From contig NZ_CP144459.1 of NCBI RefSeq assembly GCF_050320395.1, positions 2,232,001 through 2,296,000 on the forward strand: 64,000 nt of DNA. The letters run 5' to 3'. Shown in pieces: positions 23,438 through 32,078 of the stretch. The translations under genes and the position numbers were made by a program. The first letter of the stretch is position 1. Every line of letters starts with the position of its first letter. The notes under the pieces were generated by a model. It saw nothing but the letters and a program-made list of their open reading frames with translations, was not told where the DNA came from and searched no databases. This DNA is from Treponema_C sp050320395. GTDB lineage: Bacteria; Spirochaetota; Spirochaetia; Treponematales; Treponemataceae.

Positions 23438-24922
23438 ATGAATATAGCAGCAGGTATTGATTTAGGAACTCAAAGTTTAAAGGTCGTTTTATACGACTAC
23501 GAAAAAAAACAAATAGCCGCACAAGCCTCCTGCCCGCTGGAATTGATTTCCAAAGAGGACGGCACACGAGAGCAAAAAACCGACCGGTACGATGCGGCGT
23601 TAAAAACCGCTTTCGAAAAACTGCCTGTCGATTTACGTTCCCGGATACAGGCGGTCGGCGTATCGGGGCAACAGCACGGCTTTGTTCCCCTGGATAAAGA
23701 CGGAAATGCTCTTTACAACGTAAAACTGTGGAACGACACTTCAACCGCAGAAGAGTGCCGCATTTTAACCGAAGCGGCCGGCGGAAAAGCCGAAATTATA
23801 AAAGAGGCCGCAAACCTCATGCTGCCCGGCTTTACAGCCCCGAAAATACTGTGGCTGAAAAATCATTTTCCCGAAGCGTGGAAAAAACTCCGCTATATTT
23901 TACTTCCCCACGATTACATCAACTTTGTATTAACCGGAAATTATGTTATGGAAGCCGGAGACGCCTCGGGGACGGCCCTCTTTAACCCTTCATCACGTAC
24001 ATGGTCGCAAAAGCTCTGTTCTCTTATCGATGACGGTTTGTACGATTTACTTCCTCCCCTTATCGCCTCGGATAAAAAAGCCGGAACGGTATCGGAAAAA
24101 GCCTCCCGCATGTTGGGAATCCCCGAAGGAATTCCGGTTTCATCCGGGGGCGGCGACAATATGATGGGCGCAATCGGCACGGGAACGGTCAGCGACGGCT
24201 TTTTAACGATGAGTATGGGAACTTCGGGCACCCTCTACGGGTATTCGGATACCCCTATCGCCGACCCCGAACAGGGCTTATCGGGTTTTTGCTCCTCAAC
24301 CGGCGGCTGGCTTCCGCTTTTATGCACAATGAACTGTACGGTTGCAACCGAACAAATCCGCGCCCTGTTCGGCTTATCGGTTGCCGACTTCGATACCCTT
24401 GCAGAAGCGGCCCCTGCCGGCGCTCAGGGGGTACGGGTACTTCCCTTTTTTAACGGGGAGCGTACACCGAATTTACCCAAAGGACGGGCGAGTATTACCG
24501 GCCTTACGATGACGAACTCAAACCGCGAAAACATTTGCCGCGCCGCAATGGAAAGCGCCGTATTCGCCCTTAAAGGCGGCTTGGATGCGTTTAAAAAACT
24601 CGGTTTTAAGCCCAAAGAAATACGGCTTATCGGAGGCGGTGCCAAAAGCCCCCTGTGGAGGCAAATCGCCGCGGATATTATGAATGTGCCGGTCAGCGTT
24701 CCCGCATCGGAAGAAGCCGCCGCCTTGGGAGCTGCCGTACAGGCACTGTGGTGCCTCGAAGGAGGCGGTGCAGAGGCGATAAAAAGACTCTGCCGTGAAC
24801 ACATTCAATTAAACAAAGAAAAATCGGCGGTTCCCGGAGAAGCGGCAGGCGAGTACGAAAAAGCCTATACCGATTATACCGAGATTTTAGGGAAGCTTAC
24901 GCCCTTATACACGCACAGCTGA
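23438..24922 (+). CDS. xylB: Xylulokinase
   Basis: The start is the ATG at 23438 with AGGAGGAG upstream, giving 494 residues. FGGY-family signatures include GIDLGTQSLKVVLYDYEKK at the N-terminus, GVSGQQHGFVPLD, LWNDTSTAEECRIL and the ATP-site motif IRLIGGGAKSPLWRQIAADI with NVPVSVPASEEAAALGAAVQ. XylB phosphorylates D-xylulose to xylulose 5-phosphate, which enters the pentose phosphate pathway. It precedes xylA on the same strand, so the two enzymes form a complete xylose entry pathway. Confidence 0.95.
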   Translation: MNIAAGIDLGTQSLKVVLYDYEKKQIAAQASCPLELISKEDGTREQKTDRYDAALKTAFEKLPVDLRSRIQAVGVSGQQHGFVPLDKDGNALYNVKLWNDTSTAEECRILTEAAGGKAEIIKEAANLMLPGFTAPKILWLKNHFPEAWKKLRYILLPHDYINFVLTGNYVMEAGDASGTALFNPSSRTWSQKLCSLIDDGLYDLLPPLIASDKKAGTVSEKASRMLGIPEGIPVSSGGGDNMMGAIGTGTVSDGFLTMSMGTSGTLYGYSDTPIADPEQGLSGFCSSTGGWLPLLCTMNCTVATEQIRALFGLSVADFDTLAEAAPAGAQGVRVLPFFNGERTPNLPKGRASITGLTMTNSNRENICRAAMESAVFALKGGLDAFKKLGFKPKEIRLIGGGAKSPLWRQIAADIMNVPVSVPASEEAAALGAAVQALWCLEGGGAEAIKRLCREHIQLNKEKSAVPGEAAGEYEKAYTDYTEILGKLTPLYTHS

Positions 24923-24932
24923 AAATCTTTTT

Positions 24933-24948
24933 GAAAGTTGACACTTTC
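24933..24948. promoter_or_regulatory. Palindrome GAAAGTTGACACTTTC upstream of xylA
   Basis: The six-base arms GAAAGT and ACTTTC flank TGAC. The same 16 bases occur in reverse complement at 28852-28867, between the DUF2147 and aminopeptidase genes, which suggests a shared regulator site. TTGACA inside it could also serve as a -35, but I see no good -10 at the right distance. Confidence 0.4.
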
Positions 24949-24984
24949 CGCAAAGGTTTTAAAAAGATTTTTATAGGAGGTTAT

Positions 24985-26322
24985 ATGTCATATTTTAAAG
25001 GAAGTACCGAATATTTTCCCGGTATCGGTAAAATAACGTTTGAAGGAACACAATCAAAAAATCCGCTTTCATTTAAATACTACGATGAAAATAAAGTCGT
25101 TTTAGGTAAAACAATGAAAGAGCATTTGCGCTTTGCAATCGCCTACTGGCATTCTTTTTGTGCCGAAGGAGCAGACCCCTTCGGAGCCGGAACGATGAAG
25201 TTTCCGTGGAACAGCAGTACGGACGCGATGACAAACGCCGAAAACAAAGCGGACGCGGCTTTTGAGTTTATCACCAAAATAGGCGCGCCCTACTATTGCT
25301 GGCATGACAGGGACATAAGCCCCGAAGGGAAAACGCCGGCCGAAAGCGAAAAAAATCTTATTAAAATTACCGACGGTTTATATGAAAGGCAAAAAGCAAC
25401 CGGCGTTAAACTTTTATGGGGTACGGCAAACGTATTCAGCAATCCGCGCTTTATGAACGGGGCGGCGACCAATCCGCAGTTCGATATCGTAGCCCATGCG
25501 GCCGCTCAGGTAAAATGCGCCATAGACGCTACGATAAAACTCGGAGGAGAAGGCTACACTTTTTGGGGCGGCCGTGAAGGTTATATGTCATTACTGAACA
25601 CGGATATGAAGACCGAAAAAGAACACCTTGCCCGCTTTTTAACGATGGCGCGCGACTATGCACGTAAGCAGGGATTTACCGGCTGTTTTTATATAGAGCC
25701 GAAACCCATGGAGCCGACAAAACACCAATACGACTTTGATGCCGAAACGGTTATGGGCTTTTTACGTACCTATGGTTTGGACAAGGACTTTAAGCTGAAC
25801 ATAGAAGCAAACCATGCGGAACTTGCAGGACACGACTTTTATCATGAACTGACTGTATGCACGGATGCGGGAATGCTCGGTTCGATTGACGCAAACCGCG
25901 GCGATACGCAAAACGGCTGGGATACGGATCAGTTCCCCGCAAGCATCTATGAAACAACCTTGGCGATGAGAGCTGTTTTACGCATGGGAGGCTTTAAGAC
26001 GGGCGGCTTAAACTTTGATGCAAAGCGCAGAAGGAACTCGAGCGACCCTGAAGATTTATTTATCGCCCACATCGGCGGTATGGATATGTTTGCCCTCGGC
26101 TTGGAAAAGGCGGCCGCCCTTATTGAAGACGGAAGACTCGATACCATGCTTAAAGAGCGCTATGCATCTTTTACAAACGGAAAGGGTGCCGACTTTGCAG
26201 CGGGCAGGATGACGTTTGAAACGCTTGCATCCCTGGCCGAATCCTACGATAACGTGCTCCCCGCTTCGGGTAAGCAGGAATTATATGAAAATATTTTGAA
26301 CGAAGTGATTTTGAGCCGCTAG
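24985..26322 (+). CDS. xylA: Xylose isomerase
   Basis: The start is the ATG at 24985 (ATAGGAGGTTAT upstream), giving 445 residues, a normal length for class II xylose isomerases. The barrel begins YFKGSTEYFPGIGKITFEG, has the catalytic His region YCWHDRDISPEGKT, the signature FWGGREGY and the metal ligands in YIEPKPMEPTKHQYDFDAET, NIEANHAELAGHDFYHEL, and LGSIDANRGDTQNGWDTDQF. It converts D-xylose to D-xylulose. Lies 62 bases after xylB. Confidence 0.97.
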   Translation: MSYFKGSTEYFPGIGKITFEGTQSKNPLSFKYYDENKVVLGKTMKEHLRFAIAYWHSFCAEGADPFGAGTMKFPWNSSTDAMTNAENKADAAFEFITKIGAPYYCWHDRDISPEGKTPAESEKNLIKITDGLYERQKATGVKLLWGTANVFSNPRFMNGAATNPQFDIVAHAAAQVKCAIDATIKLGGEGYTFWGGREGYMSLLNTDMKTEKEHLARFLTMARDYARKQGFTGCFYIEPKPMEPTKHQYDFDAETVMGFLRTYGLDKDFKLNIEANHAELAGHDFYHELTVCTDAGMLGSIDANRGDTQNGWDTDQFPASIYETTLAMRAVLRMGGFKTGGLNFDAKRRRNSSDPEDLFIAHIGGMDMFALGLEKAAALIEDGRLDTMLKERYASFTNGKGADFAAGRMTFETLASLAESYDNVLPASGKQELYENILNEVILSR

Positions 26323-26329
26323 GAGGATA

Positions 26330-26371
26330 ATGACGGCATTGACGGATTCGGATGAAAATTAATCAATGCCG
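26330..26371 (+). other. Ten-codon mini-ORF and hairpin after xylA
   Basis: AGGAGG at 26321 is followed by ATG ACG GCA TTG and a stop at 26360-26362, a ten-residue frame with an ideal ribosome binding site. CGGCATTGA (26334-26342) pairs with TCAATGCCG (26363-26371), enclosing it. It may be a leader peptide or a scar of a lost gene; nothing confirms either. Confidence 0.3.
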
Positions 26372-26384
26372 GAATTAAAATACT

Positions 26385-27344
26385 ATGAATAAAATTGTCG
26401 TACTTGACGGTTATCCTGCAAATCCGGGAGACCTGTCCTGGAATGAATTAAAAAAACTCGGCGATGTAACAATATACGAAACAACCGAAAAAAACGACAT
26501 TATTTCGCACATCGCGGATGCCGCCTATATTTTTACAAATAAAGTCCCCATAAAACGCGAAACCGTCGATGCTTGCCCGAATCTGAAATTCATCGGGGTA
26601 CTTGCGACGGGTTACAATATCATCGATACGGAGGCGGCAAAAGAAAGGGGTATCGCCGTTGCAAACATTCCTTCTTACGGAACCCAAGCCGTCGCCCAAT
26701 ATGTATTTGCCCTCCTTTTGGAAGTATGCCATCACGTCGGCTATCACAGCGAACAGGTATTTAAACGGCGGGGGGCTGACAATACGCAATGGTGCTTTTG
26801 GGATTATCCGCTTACGGAACTTGCCGGAAAAACGATGGGAATAATCGGCTTCGGTAAAATCGGCCGCGCGACGGCAAAACTTGCACAAGCCTTCGGTATG
26901 AATGTTGCCGCCTACTCGAGAAGCCGGACTTCCGAGGGGGAGAAAATCGCACCCTATGTTGAACTTGACGAGCTGTATCAAAAAGCCGATGTGATTTCTT
27001 TACACGTTCCGCTGCAGCCGGAAACAAGAGAAATGATAAACCGCGCCGCCATCACAAAAATGAAGGACGGCGTCATTATTATCAATACGGCACGGGGCCC
27101 GATTGTAAATGAAGCCGACATGACCGAAGCGTTGAACAGCGGTAAGATATTTTATTACGCAACCGACGTTACATCGAAAGAACCCGTTCCCGACGATAAC
27201 CCTCTTTTGAAAGCAAAAAACTGCATTATAACGCCTCATATCGCATGGGCATCAAAGGAATCGCGGGAACGCTTACTTGCGGCCGCTTGCTATAATTTAA
27301 AACAATTTTTGGCGGGAAATCCGGTTAATATCGTCAACCCGTGA
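26385..27344 (+). CDS. D-isomer 2-hydroxyacid dehydrogenase (glycerate dehydrogenase-like)
   Basis: A 319-residue NAD-dependent dehydrogenase. The nucleotide-binding motif is GIIGFGKIGRATAKLAQAFG at about residues 149-168. Catalytic residues are visible in order: Arg in INTARGPIVNEADM, Glu in DVTSKEPVPDDNPL and His in IITPHIAWASKESR. This pattern is closest to hydroxypyruvate reductase or glycerate dehydrogenase. Its place at the end of the sugar locus suggests reduction of a sugar-derived keto acid, which is an inference. It is convergent with the Mrp gene, with 11 bases between stops. Confidence 0.9.
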   Translation: MNKIVVLDGYPANPGDLSWNELKKLGDVTIYETTEKNDIISHIADAAYIFTNKVPIKRETVDACPNLKFIGVLATGYNIIDTEAAKERGIAVANIPSYGTQAVAQYVFALLLEVCHHVGYHSEQVFKRRGADNTQWCFWDYPLTELAGKTMGIIGFGKIGRATAKLAQAFGMNVAAYSRSRTSEGEKIAPYVELDELYQKADVISLHVPLQPETREMINRAAITKMKDGVIIINTARGPIVNEADMTEALNSGKIFYYATDVTSKEPVPDDNPLLKAKNCIITPHIAWASKESRERLLAAACYNLKQFLAGNPVNIVNP

Positions 27345-27355
27345 AACCGTCAACC

Positions 27356-28258
27356 TTAGAGCAGCGAAGCTATAAACTCATCGAATTCGCTTCGGTCAAG
27401 CTTTTCGATTGCCCCGGCATCGCAGGCCGAAGCAAACTGCGGGTCTAAAGGAAGCTTAATTGCGCGGGGAATATTGTGCTTGGCCGCAAGCTCTTCGGCA
27501 TGACTTTTACCGAACACTTCAATCTTTGTATTACAGCCGGGACATTCGATATAGCTCATGTTTTCCACAAGGGCCAAAACGGGAATATGCATCATATCCG
27601 CCATCTTTACGGCCTTTTCGACAATCATACCGACCAGTTCCTGCGGACTTGCAACAACGACAATCCCGTCAACAGCCAGCGATTGAAAAACGGTTAAGGG
27701 CACGTCCCCCGTTCCGGGCGGCATATCGACAAACATGCAATCCACGTCTTCCCAAACAACATCCGTCCAAAACTGTTTGACGGCTCCGGCAATAACCGGG
27801 CCGCGCCAAAGAACGGGATCGGTTTCGTTTTCCAGCAAAAAGTTGATTGACATAACCTGAATGCCCCCGTCGGTAACTACCGGATATATGCCGTTTTCAT
27901 CACCCATAGCTTTTCCGTGTAAACCGAAAACTTTGGGAATCGAGGGCCCCGTAATATCGGCATCAAGTACCGCAGAGCGCAAGCCTTTTTTTTGAACCGC
28001 AGAAGCTAAAAGAGAGGTAACAAGGGATTTTCCGACCCCGCCCTTACCGCTTACAACTCCTATCACCTTTTTAATCTTCGACTTGGGATGGGGAGCGGCA
28101 CTTAAATCGCTATGCGAGTGCTGAGGATGACTTCCCTGCGAGGAAGCTTCTTCTTTACGTGAAGAACAATTTTTTGTACAGCCGGCACAATTCGATTGCG
28201 ATGAGGATGTACAGCCGTTTTCCGATGCATTTTGTTGATTATGTGTTTTATCGTCCAT
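27356..28258 (-). CDS. Mrp/NBP35-family iron-sulfur carrier ATPase
   Basis: I take the ATG at 28258 as start because a good promoter places +1 there; it gives 300 residues. The P-loop is GVVSGKGGVGKSLVTSLLAS with the deviant Walker A of this family, followed by VLDADITGPSIPKVFGL, VDMPPGTGDVPLTVFQSL and the C-terminal cluster motif ECPGC. The N-terminal 60 residues hold a Cys cluster (CTSSSQSNCAGCTKNC), like the extra ferredoxin-like motif of NBP35 proteins. Mrp proteins carry 4Fe-4S clusters to apoproteins in the cytoplasm. Confidence 0.93.
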   Translation of the reverse strand: MDDKTHNQQNASENGCTSSSQSNCAGCTKNCSSRKEEASSQGSHPQHSHSDLSAAPHPKSKIKKVIGVVSGKGGVGKSLVTSLLASAVQKKGLRSAVLDADITGPSIPKVFGLHGKAMGDENGIYPVVTDGGIQVMSINFLLENETDPVLWRGPVIAGAVKQFWTDVVWEDVDCMFVDMPPGTGDVPLTVFQSLAVDGIVVVASPQELVGMIVEKAVKMADMMHIPVLALVENMSYIECPGCNTKIEVFGKSHAEELAAKHNIPRAIKLPLDPQFASACDAGAIEKLDRSEFDEFIASLL

Positions 28259-28264
28259 ATCTAT

Positions 28265-28293
28265 AAAATACACCTTTATTACCGATTCGTCAA
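28265..28293 (-). promoter_or_regulatory. Mrp promoter, predicted leaderless
   Basis: TTGACG (28293-28288), 17-base spacer and TATTTT (28270-28265) lie exactly six bases before the ATG at 28258. This fixes the start codon in preference to the in-frame ATG at 28273, which would lie inside the promoter. Confidence 0.75.
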
Positions 28294-28326
28294 TTTTAGC
28301 GGGCGGGCAACGGCTGTATGCTTATA

Positions 28327-28824
28327 CTATTGAATTTTATCTATTTCTTCGGGAGTCGATTTTTTCCAAAATTGGCTTCTTCCGATTCCCATACCGATTT
28401 CGCCGCGCATTTCAAGGGTATCTTCCTTGTATTTTTTGCCGTCGGCGGCACGGAAGGTAATCTTACATTTGTACATTTTACCGTCGGCAGGATCGATAAT
28501 ATTGCCGCCGGCCCATTGACCTTCATTTTTTTTGGTTAAGCCCCAAATCCAGGGAGTACCGACTACAGTCATTTTATTGACCGCCCCTTGTACGGGAAAA
28601 TCCTTGTAGGATTCTTTTACATCGGAGGCAATAGTGTCGCGCGGCTTTCCGGCGACGGCGAGGATTTTACCGTATAATACGCCGCTTTGTTCGTAAATCC
28701 GCCATCCTGCGGTTAATTTACCCTCTTCGTCAATGCTGACCCAATAGCCTTCCACGGGATCTGCGGCAAAAGCAAAACCCGCACATACCGATAAAAGTAA
28801 GGCTGCAAAGATAAATCTTTTCAT
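28327..28824 (-). CDS. DUF2147 family exported protein
   Basis: A 165-residue protein with a signal peptide cleaved after AFAA (about residue 21). The mature domain follows the DUF2147 pattern: DPVEGYWVSIDEEGKLTAGW, IYEQSGVLYGKILAV and GKMYKCKITF, ending GRSQFWKKST. The fold is a small beta-barrel exported to the periplasm or the outside; no biochemical role is established for the family. AGGAG precedes the ATG. It is divergent from the aminopeptidase gene, and the palindrome at 28852-28867 lies between them. Confidence 0.88.
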   Translation of the reverse strand: MKRFIFAALLLSVCAGFAFAADPVEGYWVSIDEEGKLTAGWRIYEQSGVLYGKILAVAGKPRDTIASDVKESYKDFPVQGAVNKMTVVGTPWIWGLTKKNEGQWAGGNIIDPADGKMYKCKITFRAADGKKYKEDTLEMRGEIGMGIGRSQFWKKSTPEEIDKIQ

Positions 28825-28851
28825 TCAAAAACTCCTATAAAAAGCCAAGAA

Positions 28852-28867
28852 GAAAGTGTCAACTTTC
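28852..28867. promoter_or_regulatory. Palindrome GAAAGTGTCAACTTTC in the divergent gap
   Basis: This is the exact reverse complement of the 16-base palindrome at 24933-24948. It lies 28 bases upstream of the DUF2147 gene and overlaps the region from which both divergent genes would be transcribed. Confidence 0.4.
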
Positions 28868-28940
28868 GATTGACTTTCCTAAATTGGTATAAACTATATT
28901 ATATAGTATGAATCTAACGGTATCGAATGTCAAGCCTCGC

Positions 28941-28970
28941 TTGCCCAAGAACTCACTTTCGGTGTATCAT
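28941..28970 (+). promoter_or_regulatory. Aminopeptidase promoter, predicted leaderless
   Basis: TTGCCC (28941-28946), 18-base spacer and TATCAT (28965-28970) end exactly six bases before the ATG at 28977. A second promoter-like set further up (TTGACT 28870-28875 and TATATT 28895-28900) would place +1 near an alternative ATG at 28908. Confidence 0.55.
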
Positions 28971-28976
28971 AGTACC

Positions 28977-30137
28977 ATGACTATCGATTATGAAAAAATA
29001 AAACAAACGGCATTAACCGTTATACGCGACGTATGCGCTCTTAAAAAGGGCGAGCGCGTTTTGATTATTACAAACCCCGAAGACGAAACCCTTGAAATAA
29101 GCCGCAGGCTTTATGAGGCTGCCGACGAGTTGGGCGGGAAAGCGGTTATCGTTATGCAAAAAACAAAAACCCTGCTCGATTTTGCGGAACCTGAAGTTAT
29201 TGCAGCGCTTCACACCGAGCCTGATATTTGCCTTTCCGTTTCGGCCAATAAACTCGGAAAAGATGAGGCCGGTTCTAAAAAGCCCTTTGTTGCCGAAAAC
29301 GGCGAAGAGTTTAATCATATTTTTAACTATAACCTCGAAGGCAAAAAAAACTTACGCGCTATATGGACGCCGGGCATAACGATTGATATGTTTATGCGTG
29401 CGGCCAATATCGATTATGAACTTTTACAAAAACGCTGCCGCATTTTGGCGGCTAAATTCCGCAACGCTTCTTATGTCCGCGTGACCGCCCCCGGCGGAAC
29501 CGATATAAAAGTTCCCGTCAGCGGCAGAACCGCCTTTTGCGACGACGGCGATTTTTCAAAACCCGGAAACGGGGGCAATATTCCGGCAGGCGAGGTATTT
29601 ATAAGCCCGCTTACGCCGAAAACCTCGGAAGGCTGCGAGGGGCGTATCGTATTCGACGGTTCGATAAGCGTTACCGAAGGCTGTTTTATTATTACCGATC
29701 CCATCATCGCCGATGTAAAAGGCTATGTGTCTTCGATAACAAGTAAGGCAGGCCGCCCCGTTGACGGCTCTGACCCGGATTGCGAAGCATACCGCCTTTT
29801 GCGCTGTATAACGGCCGCCGAAAATCAAGCGCTTGAAATGGAAAAAGACGGACGGCTTCCTTCCGGTTCGGGTGGCGAATACGCACGCAATGCACGCAAT
29901 ATAGGAGAGCTGGGTATAGGACTGAACCCCGCCGCCCTGATTACCGGAAAAATGCTCGAAGACGAAAAGGCTTTTAAAACCTGCCACTTTGCAATCGGCA
30001 GCAATTACGACAACGATGCGAAAAGCCTTATCCACTTCGACGGCGTGGTGCGCAGCCCGACTATCGTCATTCACTACGAAGACGGAAGCGAATTCACCGT
30101 AGAAAAAGACGGCGAATTGAGTAAGGAATTGCAGTAA
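28977..30137 (+). CDS. M29-family metallo-aminopeptidase
   Basis: I prefer the ATG at 28977 (386 residues), which matches the family's normal N-terminus and has a leaderless promoter; an upstream ATG at 28908 would add 23 residues. The protein has an N-terminal domain (LTVIRDVCALKKGERVLIIT) and the catalytic C-terminal half with metal ligands expected in GEVFISPLTPKTSEGCEGRI, NIGELGIGLNPAALITGKML, EDEKAFKTCHFAIGSN and IHFDGVVRSPTIVI. M29 enzymes (AmpS, PepS) release N-terminal residues from peptides in the cytoplasm. MiaB follows after 8 bases. Confidence 0.88.
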   Translation: MTIDYEKIKQTALTVIRDVCALKKGERVLIITNPEDETLEISRRLYEAADELGGKAVIVMQKTKTLLDFAEPEVIAALHTEPDICLSVSANKLGKDEAGSKKPFVAENGEEFNHIFNYNLEGKKNLRAIWTPGITIDMFMRAANIDYELLQKRCRILAAKFRNASYVRVTAPGGTDIKVPVSGRTAFCDDGDFSKPGNGGNIPAGEVFISPLTPKTSEGCEGRIVFDGSISVTEGCFIITDPIIADVKGYVSSITSKAGRPVDGSDPDCEAYRLLRCITAAENQALEMEKDGRLPSGSGGEYARNARNIGELGIGLNPAALITGKMLEDEKAFKTCHFAIGSNYDNDAKSLIHFDGVVRSPTIVIHYEDGSEFTVEKDGELSKELQ

Positions 30138-30145
30138 ATTTTCCT

Positions 30146-31663
30146 ATGACCTTTTTTTTTGAAACCTACGGCTGCCAAATGAATAAGGCCGAGTCGTCCG
30201 CCGTCGAACAGCTTTTGCTCGCGCGCGGCTGGACAGCTTCGCCCGGTGAAGAAACGGCCGATTTAATTATTATAAATACCTGCTCGGTGCGCGAAACCGC
30301 AGAAAGCCGCATACGGGGGCGCTTGGGGCGCTATACCGCGCTTAGAAAACAGCGCGAAAAAAGCGGAAAGCCTCCCTTTGTGCTGACCGTAACCGGCTGC
30401 ATGGCAGAGCGCTTAAAAGATAAACTGCAAAAGGATTTTCCGGTTGTCGATTACGTTGTCGGCAACTTTGAAAAAAAACGCTATGCGGACATCGCTTTTT
30501 CCATGGAAGCGCGCAAGGGGACGGCAAGCCTCCTGTTAAGTCCGAAAACGCAGGATGCAAATGCAAGTGCAATAAAAATCGTTCAATCGGCGAAAGCGGA
30601 GGAAGAAAAATCCCCACCTGAAGTAAGGTCCGCAGAGGAGTTCTCCGGAACGGTTAATCCCGGCAGCCGGGATTTTCCCGATAAGCCCGTTTACAGCTTT
30701 GCCCCGCTTTCTTTGGAGCCGGGAGCTTTCCAAGCCTTTGTGCCGATTATGCACGGCTGCAATAATTTTTGTACCTATTGCATTGTGCCCTATGTACGAG
30801 GACGTGAAATTTCAAGACCCGTCGAAGAAATTCTAAAAGAGCTGGATATGCTCTCGGAACGCAATGTGCGCGAAATCACCCTTTTGGGACAAAACGTCAA
30901 TTCATACAGGCATGCGGAGCAAACCGGACACAGCGAACAAGGCGGGCAAACAAAAAAAGGCGGAACGGTTGATTTTCCGGAGCTTTTGGAGCGCATAGCC
31001 TCGCATTTGCAAAAAACCTCTTCTTCGATAGAGTGGGTGCGTTTTATGTCCAGCCATCCCAAAGATTTTTCCGATGAACTTATCCGCGTAATAAGAGATT
31101 ATCCCGTGATTTGCCGGCACATACACCTTCCCGTCCAGCACGGCTCAAGCCGCATTTTGCAAAAAATGAACCGGCGCTACAGCCGCGAAACCTACCTCGA
31201 TTTGGTTACCCGTATCCGTGCCGAACTTCCCGATGTGTCGCTTACAAGCGATATTTTAATCGGCTTTCCCGGCGAAACCGAAGACGATTTTGAACAAACC
31301 CTTTCTCTTATGGAGCAGGTGCGCTACGAAGCGGCCTTTATGTATTATTATAATCCGCGAGAAGGAACGCCCGCCTGCACCTACCCCGATCAGGTACCCC
31401 TTGAAGAAAAAAAGCGGCGCCTCGACAAAATAATCCGCGTACAGCAGCGCATTACAAAAGAAGAAATAACCAAGCGGCTCGGCACTACGGTAAAGGTACT
31501 GGCCGAAAGCCCCTCGCGCGATAATAAAGCCGAACTTTTAGGACACACCGAACAGGACGGCCGCGTCGTATTCGCCGCAGACGAAAGCGTCACAGGCAGC
31601 TTTGTAAGAGTCCGCTTGGAATCGATACAGGGCAACACGTTTAGGGGAACGCGGGTCGGGTAA
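30146..31663 (+). CDS. miaB: tRNA-2-methylthio-N6-dimethylallyladenosine synthase MiaB
   Basis: A 505-residue radical SAM methylthiotransferase that adds a methylthio group to i6A37 of tRNAs. The N-terminal UPF0004 domain has the three cluster Cys (FETYGCQMNKAES, INTCSVRET, VTGCMAERL), the radical SAM motif is HGCNNFCTYCIVPYVRGRE at about residue 205, and a TRAM domain closes the protein. A low-complexity insert of about 70 residues (about 125-195) separates the first two domains, longer than usual for MiaB. The start follows the aminopeptidase stop by 8 bases. Confidence 0.95.
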   Translation: MTFFFETYGCQMNKAESSAVEQLLLARGWTASPGEETADLIIINTCSVRETAESRIRGRLGRYTALRKQREKSGKPPFVLTVTGCMAERLKDKLQKDFPVVDYVVGNFEKKRYADIAFSMEARKGTASLLLSPKTQDANASAIKIVQSAKAEEEKSPPEVRSAEEFSGTVNPGSRDFPDKPVYSFAPLSLEPGAFQAFVPIMHGCNNFCTYCIVPYVRGREISRPVEEILKELDMLSERNVREITLLGQNVNSYRHAEQTGHSEQGGQTKKGGTVDFPELLERIASHLQKTSSSIEWVRFMSSHPKDFSDELIRVIRDYPVICRHIHLPVQHGSSRILQKMNRRYSRETYLDLVTRIRAELPDVSLTSDILIGFPGETEDDFEQTLSLMEQVRYEAAFMYYYNPREGTPACTYPDQVPLEEKKRRLDKIIRVQQRITKEEITKRLGTTVKVLAESPSRDNKAELLGHTEQDGRVVFAADESVTGSFVRVRLESIQGNTFRGTRVG

Positions 31664-31689
31664 GGGCTTAATAAATCCGCTTTTTACGG

Positions 31690-31718
31690 TTGCAAAGAGC
31701 CCTGTTTCGTGATAAAAT
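31690..31718 (+). promoter_or_regulatory. Promoter of the LapA-like gene, predicted leaderless
   Basis: TTGCAA (31690-31695), a 17-base spacer and TAAAAT (31713-31718) are followed by exactly six bases and the ATG at 31725. Confidence 0.65.
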
Positions 31719-31724
31719 CGCATT

Positions 31725-32078
31725 ATGCCTTTTAAATTGATTTTATTTATACTGTGTATGATTATCGCCGCCGTTTTTACCGGCTTTAATTTGGAAAATT
31801 CATGCGATATAAACTTCGGGTTTAAACGCTTTGAGCAAGTACCCGTTTTTTTGACAATTTTATTTTCTTTTTTAGCCGGCGTACTTATAACGCTACCCTT
31901 TACCTTCGGTAAAAAGCGGGGTTCTTCGGCGGCAAAAACCGAAAAAAAGCTTTTTGCAAAAAAAGAAAAGATTGCAAAAAATGCGCTCCGGAAAAATCCT
32001 GACGAACATACCGTTTTGCCCGTGCAAAACGTTTTGCAGCCGCAAGACTCGGCGGCATCCGAAACCAAAAAAGCGTGA
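31725..32078 (+). CDS. LapA-domain (DUF1049) membrane protein
   Basis: A 117-residue protein with two membrane helices, LILFILCMIIAAVFTGFNLE and VPVFLTILFSFLAGVLITLP, separated by a short loop ENSCDINFGFKRFEQ. This is the layout of LapA (YciS) proteins, which assist lipopolysaccharide assembly control in E. coli; treponemes lack normal LPS, so the role here is unknown. The last 55 residues are basic and soluble. The stop codon overlaps the GTG start of the next gene. Confidence 0.82.
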   Translation: MPFKLILFILCMIIAAVFTGFNLENSCDINFGFKRFEQVPVFLTILFSFLAGVLITLPFTFGKKRGSSAAKTEKKLFAKKEKIAKNALRKNPDEHTVLPVQNVLQPQDSAASETKKA

